A stretch of DNA of 35,567 nt from Caballeronia glebae (GTDB lineage: Bacteria; Pseudomonadota; Gammaproteobacteria; Burkholderiales; Burkholderiaceae): positions 1-35,567 of the forward strand of contig NZ_FCOJ02000071.1 of the NCBI RefSeq assembly GCF_001545035.1, given 5' to 3'. This document shows positions 23,692 to 30,190 of the stretch, piece by piece (position 1 is the stretch's first letter; each line of letters begins with the position of its first letter). A program made the position numbers and the translations under genes. The notes beneath the pieces were generated by a model that saw nothing but the letters and a program-made list of their open reading frames with translations, had not been told where the DNA came from and did no database searches.

Positions 23692-25544
23692 CGCACGACT
23701 CCCGGGTGCGTCTTGGTATTACTCGACACCGCAAATTTCTTCGCGGTATTCGCGTTGTTCGTGTTCGCCGGCTGCTGGGCGGCCGGTTGCGTGGCGGAGT
23801 TCGAATCGTCCGTCACGACCATTTGTTTCACCGGCATGTCGGGCGGCACATTGAGCGCGCGCAAGGTATCGCCGACGATGCCTGAGAACACCGGACCCGA
23901 CACCTGACCGCCGAAGTGGCTGCCGACCGTCGGTTCATCCACCGACACCGCCACGACGATGCGCGGATTCGGCATCGGCGCCATGCCGACGAACGACGCA
24001 CGGTACTTCGAATGGTCGTAGCCGTGGCCGCCATGCTTGTACGCCGTGCCCGACTTGCCGCCCACGCGATAGCCCGGCACCGCCGCATCCGGCGACGTGC
24101 CGCCCTTCGCCACGACCGTTTCGAGCATTGCGCGCACTTCACGCGCGGTGGTCGGCGAGAACACTTGCTGGCTGATCGGCGGTTGATCGCCGGACGTATG
24201 AAAAATGGAGACCGGCAGGATCTTGCCGTCGTTCGCAATGGCCGTGTACGCGCGCCCTAACTGGAACAGCGACACGGACAGACCATAGCCGTATGACATG
24301 GTCGCCTGCTCGATGCGCCGCCAGCTCTTCCACGGCCGCAGACGCCCGGTCACGGCCCCCGGAAAGCCGACTTTCGGCGCCTGGCCGAGCCCGATGCTCG
24401 TGTACATGTTCCACATCTCTTCCGGACGCAATTGCATCGCAATTTTGGTCGCGCCGATATTGCTCGACTTCTGAATAACGCCGCCGACGGTGAGCGTGCC
24501 GAAACCGGAATCGTCCGTGATGCGCGCGCCATCCAGGACGAACACACCGCCGCCCGTTTCCACGAGCGTGTTCGGCGTCACCCGATGCAGATCGAGCGCG
24601 AGCGAAACGGTGAACGGCTTCATGATCGAGCCCGGCTCGAATGTGTCCGTGAGAATGCGATTGCGCAACTGCTCGCCGGTCATGCGCGAACGGTCGTTCG
24701 GGTTGTACGTGGGATAGTTGACGAGCGCGAGCACTTCGCCCGTCTTCACGTCGATCACCATTGCCGCGCCGGCCTTCGCTTTCGCTTTCTCGACGGCGGC
24801 CTTCAGGTTCGTGTACGCGATGTACTGAATCTTGCTGTCGATCGAGAGTTCGACGTCCGTACCATTGTGCGGCACGACCTGCTCATCGACGTCCTCGACG
24901 ATATGGCCCATGCGGTCCTTGATGACGCGACGCATGCCCGGCGTGCCGGCGAGGACGTTCTGGTCGCCGAGTTCGACGCCTTCCTGTCCCTTGTCTTCAA
25001 TATTAGTAAAGCCGATCAGGTGCGCCGTGATCTCGCCTTCGGGATAAAAGCGCTTGTATTCGCCACGTGAATAAATGCCCGGAACGTCGAGCGCGGCGAC
25101 CTTTTGCGCGACTTCGAGCGGCACCTGACGCTTCACGTAGACGAAGGTCTTGTCCATCGAGAGCTTCGCGCGAAGCTCTTTCTCCGGCATTCCGAGGAGT
25201 TTGGACAACTGCGCGAATTTTTCCGCGCCGAGATCGTTCGGCACGGCTTCGGGGATTGCCCAGATGGCCTTCACCGGCAGACTCGTTGCAAGCACGAGAC
25301 CGTTACGGTCGTGAATCTGGCCACGCGTCGCCGGCATTTCGAGCGTGCGCTGATAGCGGCTCTCGCCCTGCTTCTTGAAGAAGGCGTTGCCCGGGCCCTG
25401 AATCCAGAACGCGCGTGCGGCGAGCGCGACGAACGCCATGAAGAGCAGAAACACGACGAACTTCGAACGCCACATCGGCAGGCGCACGGCGAGAAGCGCG
25501 TTCGGCGTGTGAGCGATGTCTTTCTGCTTCGCGGACTTTTTCAT
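23688..25544 (-). CDS. ftsI: Septal peptidoglycan transpeptidase FtsI (PBP3)
   Basis: FtsI is the class B penicillin-binding protein that cross-links septal peptidoglycan made by FtsW; it is a beta-lactam target. Its 618 residues start with a short basic cytoplasmic stretch and a membrane anchor at about residues 28-48, then the PBP dimer/pedestal domain (TRGQIHDRNGLVLATS, 73-88) and the transpeptidase domain. Active-site motifs are S306-x-x-K309 (EPGSIMKP), S360-S-N362 and KSGT (497-500). The C-terminal tail of about 40 residues after the last domain is low-complexity (rich in Q, N, T, A) and longer than the folded domain needs. It overlaps ftsL and murE by 4 bases each. Confidence 0.97.
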   Translation of the reverse strand: MKKSAKQKDIAHTPNALLAVRLPMWRSKFVVFLLFMAFVALAARAFWIQGPGNAFFKKQGESRYQRTLEMPATRGQIHDRNGLVLATSLPVKAIWAIPEAVPNDLGAEKFAQLSKLLGMPEKELRAKLSMDKTFVYVKRQVPLEVAQKVAALDVPGIYSRGEYKRFYPEGEITAHLIGFTNIEDKGQEGVELGDQNVLAGTPGMRRVIKDRMGHIVEDVDEQVVPHNGTDVELSIDSKIQYIAYTNLKAAVEKAKAKAGAAMVIDVKTGEVLALVNYPTYNPNDRSRMTGEQLRNRILTDTFEPGSIMKPFTVSLALDLHRVTPNTLVETGGGVFVLDGARITDDSGFGTLTVGGVIQKSSNIGATKIAMQLRPEEMWNMYTSIGLGQAPKVGFPGAVTGRLRPWKSWRRIEQATMSYGYGLSVSLFQLGRAYTAIANDGKILPVSIFHTSGDQPPISQQVFSPTTAREVRAMLETVVAKGGTSPDAAVPGYRVGGKSGTAYKHGGHGYDHSKYRASFVGMAPMPNPRIVVAVSVDEPTVGSHFGGQVSGPVFSGIVGDTLRALNVPPDMPVKQMVVTDDSNSATQPAAQQPANTNNANTAKKFAVSSNTKTHPGVVR

Positions 25545-25885
25545 CGCCTGGCTCCGCGTGCAGGCGCCGCCGACGCCGGCAGCGGCGGCGGCATGGGCGC
25601 GTCGGCGGCCTTGCTGGTCGCCGTGTCATAGGTGAGATATTGCGTTCGGCCGGTCGTCACGGGCTGCATTTTTAGTGAGTTGGTGGCCAACTGCTCGATG
25701 CGCGATGTCTTGGACAATGCGCTCTGCTGGTACTGCAACTGCGCGTTATCCTGTTGCAGCTGGCGCTCCTGCGATTGCGCCCGTTGCAAGTCGATGAAAA
25801 TCTCCCGCTGCTGATTGGTGGCGCTGACGACCGACAGCGCGCAACCGAGCACGATGATGAGCAGGAAGATATTGAGGCGATTCAT
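25541..25885 (-). CDS. ftsL: Cell division protein FtsL
   Basis: FtsL is a small bitopic divisome protein that forms the FtsQLB complex and relays activation to FtsW-FtsI. The 114-residue product has an N-terminal membrane helix at about residues 4-22 (LNIFLLIIVLGCALSVVSA) followed by a predicted coiled coil to about residue 62 (DLQRAQSQERQLQQDNAQLQ), rich in Q, L and R with heptad-like hydrophobics. The tail is Ala/Pro-rich and variable. The gene overlaps rsmH and ftsI by 4-base ATGA junctions, matching the conserved rsmH-ftsL-ftsI order. Sequence similarity within FtsL is low, so position is part of the evidence. Confidence 0.93.
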   Translation of the reverse strand: MNRLNIFLLIIVLGCALSVVSATNQQREIFIDLQRAQSQERQLQQDNAQLQYQQSALSKTSRIEQLATNSLKMQPVTTGRTQYLTYDTATSKAADAPMPPPLPASAAPARGARR

Positions 25886-26835
25886 GGCGCGATTCGCTCG
25901 GCGATACGCATCACCGCGGACCGGGCGCGAGGGTTGTCGGCGACTTCGGCATCACTCGGAAACACGCGGCCGACCACCCGCATCGGCGGGCTGGGAAGAT
26001 CGACCGCGCGGATCGGCAAACGACGGTCCACTGCCGGCGCGCTCGCGTGCGCCTGCATGAACCGCTTGACGATCCGGTCTTCGAGTGAATGAAAGCTGAT
26101 CACGACCAGCCGCCCCCCTTGCTCCAATAATGCCAATGCCGATTCGAGTACTACTTGCAGCTCCGCAAGCTCTTGATTGACGTGAATCCGTATAGCCTGA
26201 AAGGTGCGAGTTGCCGGGTCCTTGCCCTTTTCACGGGTTTTGACGACGTGACCCACGATTTCGGCAAGCTGGCGCGTGCTGTCGAGAGGCCCAAGACGGT
26301 CGGACTCTGCCCGGCGAGCAACAAGCGCCTTTGCAATCTGAAAAGCAAACCGTTCTTCCCCATAATCTCTAATGACCTCCGTGATTTCCTGCACCGTGGC
26401 GCGCGCGAGCCACTCTGCCGCCGACTCGCCGCGAGTCGGATCCATCCTCATGTCGAGCGGACCTTCTGCGCGGAAGCTGAAGCCGCGCTCCGGGTCGTCC
26501 ACCTGCGGCGACGACACGCCAAGATCCAGCAACACGCCCGACGCCCGCTGCACCCCACGCTCGTTCGCTGCGTCGCGCAACGCCGCGAAGCTGTCATGCA
26601 CGATCGAAAAGCGCGAGTCTTGAATCTGTTGCGCCGTGGCGATTGCGAGAGGATCCTTGTCGAAGGCGATCAGTCGCCCCGCCTCACCCAGTCGCTGTAA
26701 AATCGCCCGGCTATGACCGCCGCGCCCGAACGTGCCATCTATATAGATGCCGTCCGCGCGGGTGATCAGTCCGTCTACCGCTTCCTTCAGCAGCACCGTG
26801 CGATGCTGCAGTTCATTTCCCATCGCAGGAGCCAT
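25882..26835 (-). CDS. rsmH: 16S rRNA (cytosine(1402)-N(4))-methyltransferase RsmH
   Basis: RsmH (MraW) methylates N4 of C1402 in 16S rRNA using S-adenosylmethionine. The 317-residue protein has the SAM-binding IDGTFGRGGHSRAIL segment (about residues 33-47), AFDKDPLAI, the LLDLGVSSPQVDDPERGFSF signature, and the C-terminal VISFHSLEDRIVKRF motif. Two starts are possible: ATG 26833-26835 (MAPAMGNELQHRTVLL) or ATG 26821-26823 (MGNELQHRTVLL). No strong ribosome-binding site favours either, and the longer one is listed. It begins 16 bases after the mraZ stop and overlaps ftsL by 4 bases. Confidence 0.95.
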   Translation of the reverse strand: MAPAMGNELQHRTVLLKEAVDGLITRADGIYIDGTFGRGGHSRAILQRLGEAGRLIAFDKDPLAIATAQQIQDSRFSIVHDSFAALRDAANERGVQRASGVLLDLGVSSPQVDDPERGFSFRAEGPLDMRMDPTRGESAAEWLARATVQEITEVIRDYGEERFAFQIAKALVARRAESDRLGPLDSTRQLAEIVGHVVKTREKGKDPATRTFQAIRIHVNQELAELQVVLESALALLEQGGRLVVISFHSLEDRIVKRFMQAHASAPAVDRRLPIRAVDLPSPPMRVVGRVFPSDAEVADNPRARSAVMRIAERIAP

Positions 26836-26851
26836 GTTGTTTAGCGCCGCG

Positions 26852-27280
26852 TCAGAAAGTGAAGTTCTTCAGCGCTTCGGGCATGCCCTGCGCCATGGCC
26901 GCGGCTTCCTTCGCCGCGTAAGTCTGCGAGTCCCACAACTCGAAGTGCGCACCCATGCCGAGCAGCGTCACCTCTTTTTCCAGCGACGCGGCAGCGCGCA
27001 GCTCGGGCGAGACCAGCACGCGCCCGTTACCGTCGAGTTCGACGTCCATTGCATTACCGAGAAAGATGCGCCGCCACCACATGGCTTCCATCGGAAGCGC
27101 GGCGACTTTGGTGCGAAAGACTTCCCACTCCGGGCGAGGAAAGAGCAACAGGCATCCATCCGGGCTCTTCGTGAGCGTCACCCGGCCTTCTGCCTGCCCT
27201 TGCAGCGCTTCCCGATAGCGCGACGGAACCGACATCCGTCCTTTCGCATCGAGGGTCAGCGCCGACGCCCCTTGGAACAC
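26852..27280 (-). CDS. mraZ: Transcriptional regulator MraZ
   Basis: MraZ is a DNA-binding protein of the AbrB/MazE fold that forms ring-shaped oligomers and, in E. coli and mollicutes, regulates its own operon by binding short repeats upstream. The product has 142 residues, the usual length, with two tandem half-domains carrying the DxxxR motif: D11-x3-R15 (LDAKGRMSVP) and D83-x3-R87 (LDGNGRVLVSP). The start is called at GTG 27278-27280 (MFQGASALTL) because it matches the family N-terminus and has a strong GGAGAAGG ribosome-binding site just upstream. An ATG 28 codons further upstream would put the leader hairpin and promoter-proximal repeats in coding sequence. First gene of the dcw cluster. 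Confidence 0.96.
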   Translation of the reverse strand: MFQGASALTLDAKGRMSVPSRYREALQGQAEGRVTLTKSPDGCLLLFPRPEWEVFRTKVAALPMEAMWWRRIFLGNAMDVELDGNGRVLVSPELRAAASLEKEVTLLGMGAHFELWDSQTYAAKEAAAMAQGMPEALKNFTF

Positions 27281-27299
27281 TCGCCCTTCTCCCCGTTTT

Positions 27300-27321
27300 C
27301 GGACGTCCACCACGACGTCCG
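27300..27321 (-). other. Hairpin in the mraZ leader
   Basis: A perfect 8-bp inverted repeat, CGGACGTC (27300-27307) and GACGTCCG (27314-27321), has a 6-base loop. It falls in the predicted untranslated leader about 19 bases before the GTG start and a few bases before the ribosome-binding site. It has no T-tract, so it does not look like a terminator; an effect on translation or mRNA stability is possible. Confidence 0.5.
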
Positions 27322-27358
27322 TCCCTCTCAAGTTTTGATCGAAAATGGGTGGTGAATC

Positions 27359-27395
27359 ACACAAAACACCACTTTCTCACACTGTCTCCCACTTT
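27359..27395 (-). promoter_or_regulatory. Four tandem MraZ boxes (dcw operator)
   Basis: On the minus strand four 7-base boxes occur at an exact 10-base period: AAAGTGG (27395-27389), ACAGTGT (27385-27379), AAAGTGG (27375-27369) and TTTGTGT (27365-27359). They match the AAAGTG(T/G)-N3 repeats described for MraZ in mollicutes and share the GTGGG-like core and 10-base period of the E. coli MraZ site. The first box overlaps the -10 element, and the set extends past the predicted start site to about +25, which fits steric autorepression. Confidence 0.8.
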
Positions 27396-27419
27396 AGAGG
27401 AACGCATATCCTCGGTCAA
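27391..27419 (-). promoter_or_regulatory. Sigma70 promoter of the dcw cluster
   Basis: On the minus strand TTGACC (27419-27414) and TAAAGT (27396-27391) are separated by 17 bases, predicting a start near 27384 and a leader of about 100 bases to the mraZ GTG. Two A-tracts (complements of T-runs at 27430-27436 and 27444-27448) lie upstream at about -49 and -62, an UP-element-like arrangement. Confidence 0.7.
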
Positions 27420-27671
27420 GACGCGTGCCTTTTTTTCGAGTGCTTTTTATTCGCTAGAACAAGGACTTAGCGCAGGAGCTTGAAGTAACGGGAAAAGAGA
27501 AAACCGTTATTAATTAGAGGACTAGTGCGGGATGTGAAGGTAGTACGTGAAAAGAGCACCCGAAATGAGGGAAATGTAACGGTTCTTCCGGCCGCTTTTT
27601 GGTGTGATCGTGGGTTTCCGCGCTAAATGCCGCATTCGATCCGATGCGCGACCGACCGAGGCTTCAGCGCG
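27420..27671. other. Intergenic region upstream of the dcw promoter
   Basis: No gene is supported between coq7 and the mraZ promoter. The stretch is clearly richer in A/T than its surroundings. It holds the A-tracts of the promoter and an 8-base inverted repeat, AACCGTTA (27502-27509) and TAACGGTT (27577-27584), 67 bases apart, of unknown meaning. I see no convincing coq7 terminator. Confidence 0.5.
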
Positions 27672-28328
27672 CTATATGTAATACGCCGTGCGAGTCATCA
27701 CTCTGGAGGCTGCGCGCATCAGAGCGCGTACCGGAAACGGTACTTCGCTTCCCCCGGCGCCGATTGCGGCAGCGGCGTGCGCGCTCTCATCGAGACGCAT
27801 TTGCTCGACGATGGCGCGCGATGCGTGATCGTTCGCGGGCAAGGTCTTCATGTGTCCGTCGAGGTGATGCTCGACCTGGCGCTCGGTTTCCGCCATGAAG
27901 CCAAGACTCACCCGATCGCCGAAGCGGCCCGCGACGAAGCCGATAGCGAGCGCGCCGGCGTACCACAACGGGTTCAACAAGCTCGGCCGCGATTCCAGAT
28001 CTTTCAGCCGCGTCGACATCCACGCGAGGTGGTCTTCCTCTTCGCGCGCGGCTCGCTCGAAGCTCGCCTTGAGTTCGGGCGAACGGGTGGCGAGCTTCTG
28101 CGCCTGATAAAGCGCCTGTGCGCAGACTTCGCCGACATGGTTCACGCGCATCAGGCTGGCCGAATGGGCGCGCTCTTTGTCCGTGAGTTGCGCCCCCTCC
28201 GAGAGGACGTCGCCGGTCGCGTCCGAAGGCGGCATCGTCGATTCCGGAATCGGCCGCGACATGCGGCTCACGCCGGCCATGGAACGCAGGCCTCGATCGA
28301 ATTCGCTGATGACTTCATCGAGCGTCAT
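27672..28328 (-). CDS. coq7: Coq7-type demethoxyubiquinone hydroxylase
   Basis: Coq7 is a ferritin-like di-iron monooxygenase that hydroxylates the penultimate intermediate (2-polyprenyl-3-methyl-6-methoxy-1,4-benzoquinone) in ubiquinone synthesis, at the membrane surface. The 218-residue protein shows the iron-ligand motifs LMRVNHVGEVCAQALY (first Glu), AREEEDHLAW (ExxH), MAETERQVEHHLDGH and the late RLDESAHA (ExxH). The region LWYAGALAIGFVAGRFGDR is hydrophobic and probably membrane-associated. The start ATG 28326-28328 has an AGAGGTG ribosome-binding site. It is upstream of and codirectional with the dcw cluster, about 390 bases from mraZ, and divergent from the porin gene. Confidence 0.95.
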   Translation of the reverse strand: MTLDEVISEFDRGLRSMAGVSRMSRPIPESTMPPSDATGDVLSEGAQLTDKERAHSASLMRVNHVGEVCAQALYQAQKLATRSPELKASFERAAREEEDHLAWMSTRLKDLESRPSLLNPLWYAGALAIGFVAGRFGDRVSLGFMAETERQVEHHLDGHMKTLPANDHASRAIVEQMRLDESAHAAAAIGAGGSEVPFPVRALMRAASRVMTRTAYYI

Positions 28329-28846
28329 GGTGTCACCTCTTTCTTTATGGTCCGCAGCTCGCCGACGTCGAAACGACGCCCGGCAAGCGCTCGGCGGAAA
28401 ACGCGAATTTTAGCGCACATCGGCTGGCGACGCGGCCGCGCGGGCTTGCCAGGACTGGCTTCGAGAGGCCGCGGAGCATGCTGGCCCTTTTTCCGAAAAC
28501 GTTCGTGGAACGCCTCGCCGATGCGTCGCGGTTGTGATGCCCGAGAGGTCCGCCGCCGGCACTTTTCACCCGCCCGATCAAGCCCAAAACGCCCCTTCGG
28601 ACGCACCCGTTTTGGTAATTAGGGCAAACACGGGTCGCAAAAATCCTGCTAAACCAACATTTTAGCGCCTGTTGCGTAAACGTCACATGAGTCCGGCGGA
28701 GGAGCCCCTTTTCCTTTGTCCGTTAAAGCCTCTTTGTTACATTACGTGTCACCTTCGTTTAAGAAGCAGGCAGGGACCGTCAACACACTGGCGCTAAGAA
28801 CAGTGACCTTGCCAAAAGTCGCAAACACTCCTTGGAGATTCACTCA
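28329..28846. promoter_or_regulatory. Divergent coq7/porin intergenic region with candidate porin promoter
   Basis: These 518 bases carry no supported gene. For the porin, TTGTCC (28716-28721) and TACATT (28738-28743) with a 16-base spacer form a plausible sigma70 promoter, leaving a leader of about 95 bases. For coq7, TAAAAT on the minus strand (28412-28407) is the best -10, without a clear -35. Small inverted repeats (ACCCGT 28605-28610 with ACGGGT 28630-28635; GCTAAA with TTTAGC around 28650-28665) could be operator sites but are short enough to be chance. Confidence 0.4.
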
Positions 28847-30031
28847 ATGAAAAAGTCGCTTCTCGCTCTCGCTGCATTGGGCGTTTTCGCAGGCGCCGCA
28901 CATGCGCAGAGCAGCGTGACGCTGTACGGCATCGTCGACGCAGGCTTCCTCTACAACAACAATAGCAACGGCCAAAAACTGTACGCGATGAACAGTGGCA
29001 ACCTGCAAGGTAGCCGTTGGGGCCTGCGCGGCACGGAAGACCTCGGTGGCGGTCTGAAGGCCATCTTCGTGTTGGAAAACGGCTTCAACGTGTTCAACGG
29101 CACGCTCGGCCAGGGCGGCGACATGTTCGGCCGTCAGGCTTATGTCGGTCTGTCGACGGCACAATTCGGCACGGTCACCCTGGGTCGTCAGTACGACTCC
29201 GTGGTTGACTACACCGGCGCATTCGAAGTTGGGAGCCAGTGGGCGTCGGCCTTCGGCGCGCACCCGGGCGACCTGGACAACATGAACAACTCGAATCGCG
29301 TGAACAACGCGATCAAGTACACGAGCGCGAACTACGCCGGCTTCACCTTCGGCGGCTTGTACAGCCTCGGCGGCCAGGCTGGCCAATTCAACCGCAATCA
29401 GATCTGGTCGCTTGGCGTTGGCTACGCGCAAGGTCCGTTGCAATTGGGCGCAGGCTACTTGAACGTCAAGGACCCGAACTACTCGTTCTTCGGCAACAAC
29501 GCGAACTCGAGGACGGCGACGACGACTCCTGGCTCGACCTCGAACTTCGGCGCCAGCCGCGTGATCAACGGCTACGCTTCGGCGAAGACGATGCAAGTGA
29601 TCTCGGCGGGCGGTGCTTACACGTTTGGCGCGGCAACCGTCGGCGCAACGTATAGCAACACGCAATACAAGGATCTTGGCTCGGAGCCGGGCACCGGCCT
29701 GACGCCGACGGGCGGCTTCACGGGCGGCACGGGCAAGTTCCACAATGCCGAAATCAACTTCAAGTATCAGCTGACCCCGGCGCTGCTGCTGGGCGTAGCG
29801 TATGACTACACGAAAGGCTACGGCCTGGGCGACGCCAAGTACCATCAGGGCATGCTCGGCGTGGACTACTTCCTGTCGAAGCGCACCGACGTATACATCG
29901 ATGGTATCTATCAGCACGCCAGCGGCACGGACTCGACGAACCAATCAGCGGTCGCGAACATCGCCAACCTGTCGCCGTCGTCGACGTCGAACCAGGTTGC
30001 CGCCGTTGTCGGTATCCGTCACAAGTTCTAA
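28847..30031 (+). CDS. Outer-membrane porin, Gram-negative porin family (OpcP/Omp38-like)
   Basis: This is a general-diffusion beta-barrel porin of 394 residues. The N-terminus MKKSLLALAALGVFAGAAHA is a classical Sec signal peptide with cleavage before QSSVTLYGIVDAGF, the standard first strand of Burkholderia trimeric porins. Further hallmarks are the SRWGLRGTEDLGGGLKA strand pair, the FGRQAYVGLS and TVTLGRQYD region leading into the constriction loop, alternating-hydrophobic strands throughout, and the terminal IRHKF with the C-terminal phenylalanine needed for barrel assembly. The ATG at 28847 follows GGAG by 9 bases. An ATG 15 bases upstream would spoil the signal peptide. The gene stands alone and ends at a strong terminator. 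Which solutes it prefers is not readable. Confidence 0.95.
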   Translation: MKKSLLALAALGVFAGAAHAQSSVTLYGIVDAGFLYNNNSNGQKLYAMNSGNLQGSRWGLRGTEDLGGGLKAIFVLENGFNVFNGTLGQGGDMFGRQAYVGLSTAQFGTVTLGRQYDSVVDYTGAFEVGSQWASAFGAHPGDLDNMNNSNRVNNAIKYTSANYAGFTFGGLYSLGGQAGQFNRNQIWSLGVGYAQGPLQLGAGYLNVKDPNYSFFGNNANSRTATTTPGSTSNFGASRVINGYASAKTMQVISAGGAYTFGAATVGATYSNTQYKDLGSEPGTGLTPTGGFTGGTGKFHNAEINFKYQLTPALLLGVAYDYTKGYGLGDAKYHQGMLGVDYFLSKRTDVYIDGIYQHASGTDSTNQSAVANIANLSPSSTSNQVAAVVGIRHKF

Positions 30032-30060
30032 TAAGGTCGTAACAAAGCTGTACACACTGA

Positions 30061-30085
30061 AAGGCGCCTTCGGGCGCCTTTTTTT
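30061..30085 (+). terminator. Intrinsic terminator of the porin gene
   Basis: AAGGCGCC (30061-30068) pairs perfectly with GGCGCCTT (30073-30080) around a stable TTCG tetraloop and is followed by five more T. It lies 30 bases beyond the porin stop codon. Confidence 0.93.
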
Positions 30086-30129
30086 CGTCTTTGCGCGGGA
30101 ATCGAATCGCGCTCGCGTCGCGTGCCGCC

Positions 30130-30168
30130 GACAAAAAAAGCCTCCGTGTCTCGCGACACGAAGGCTTT
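30130..30168 (-). terminator. Intrinsic terminator of the acyl-CoA ligase gene
   Basis: A 14-base stem, arms 30137-30150 and 30155-30168 with a 4-base loop, lies 22 bases beyond the ligase stop. The single mismatch (C against A on the plus strand) becomes a G-U wobble in the minus-strand RNA, which therefore pairs fully. It is followed on the minus strand by a T-tract. Confidence 0.9.
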
Positions 30169-30190
30169 CTCGCTTCAGACGATGCGAACG

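Noticed and set aside
27281..27364. Longer MraZ start at an upstream ATG (28 extra residues)
   Set aside because: The extra segment contains the leader hairpin and runs up to the MraZ boxes. The GTG start has the strong ribosome-binding site and gives the standard 142-residue protein.
27502..27584. 8-base inverted repeat AACCGTTA / TAACGGTT upstream of the dcw promoter
   Set aside because: The arms are 67 bases apart and short, with no T-tract. It is noted in the intergenic entry but not strong enough to call a terminator or operator.
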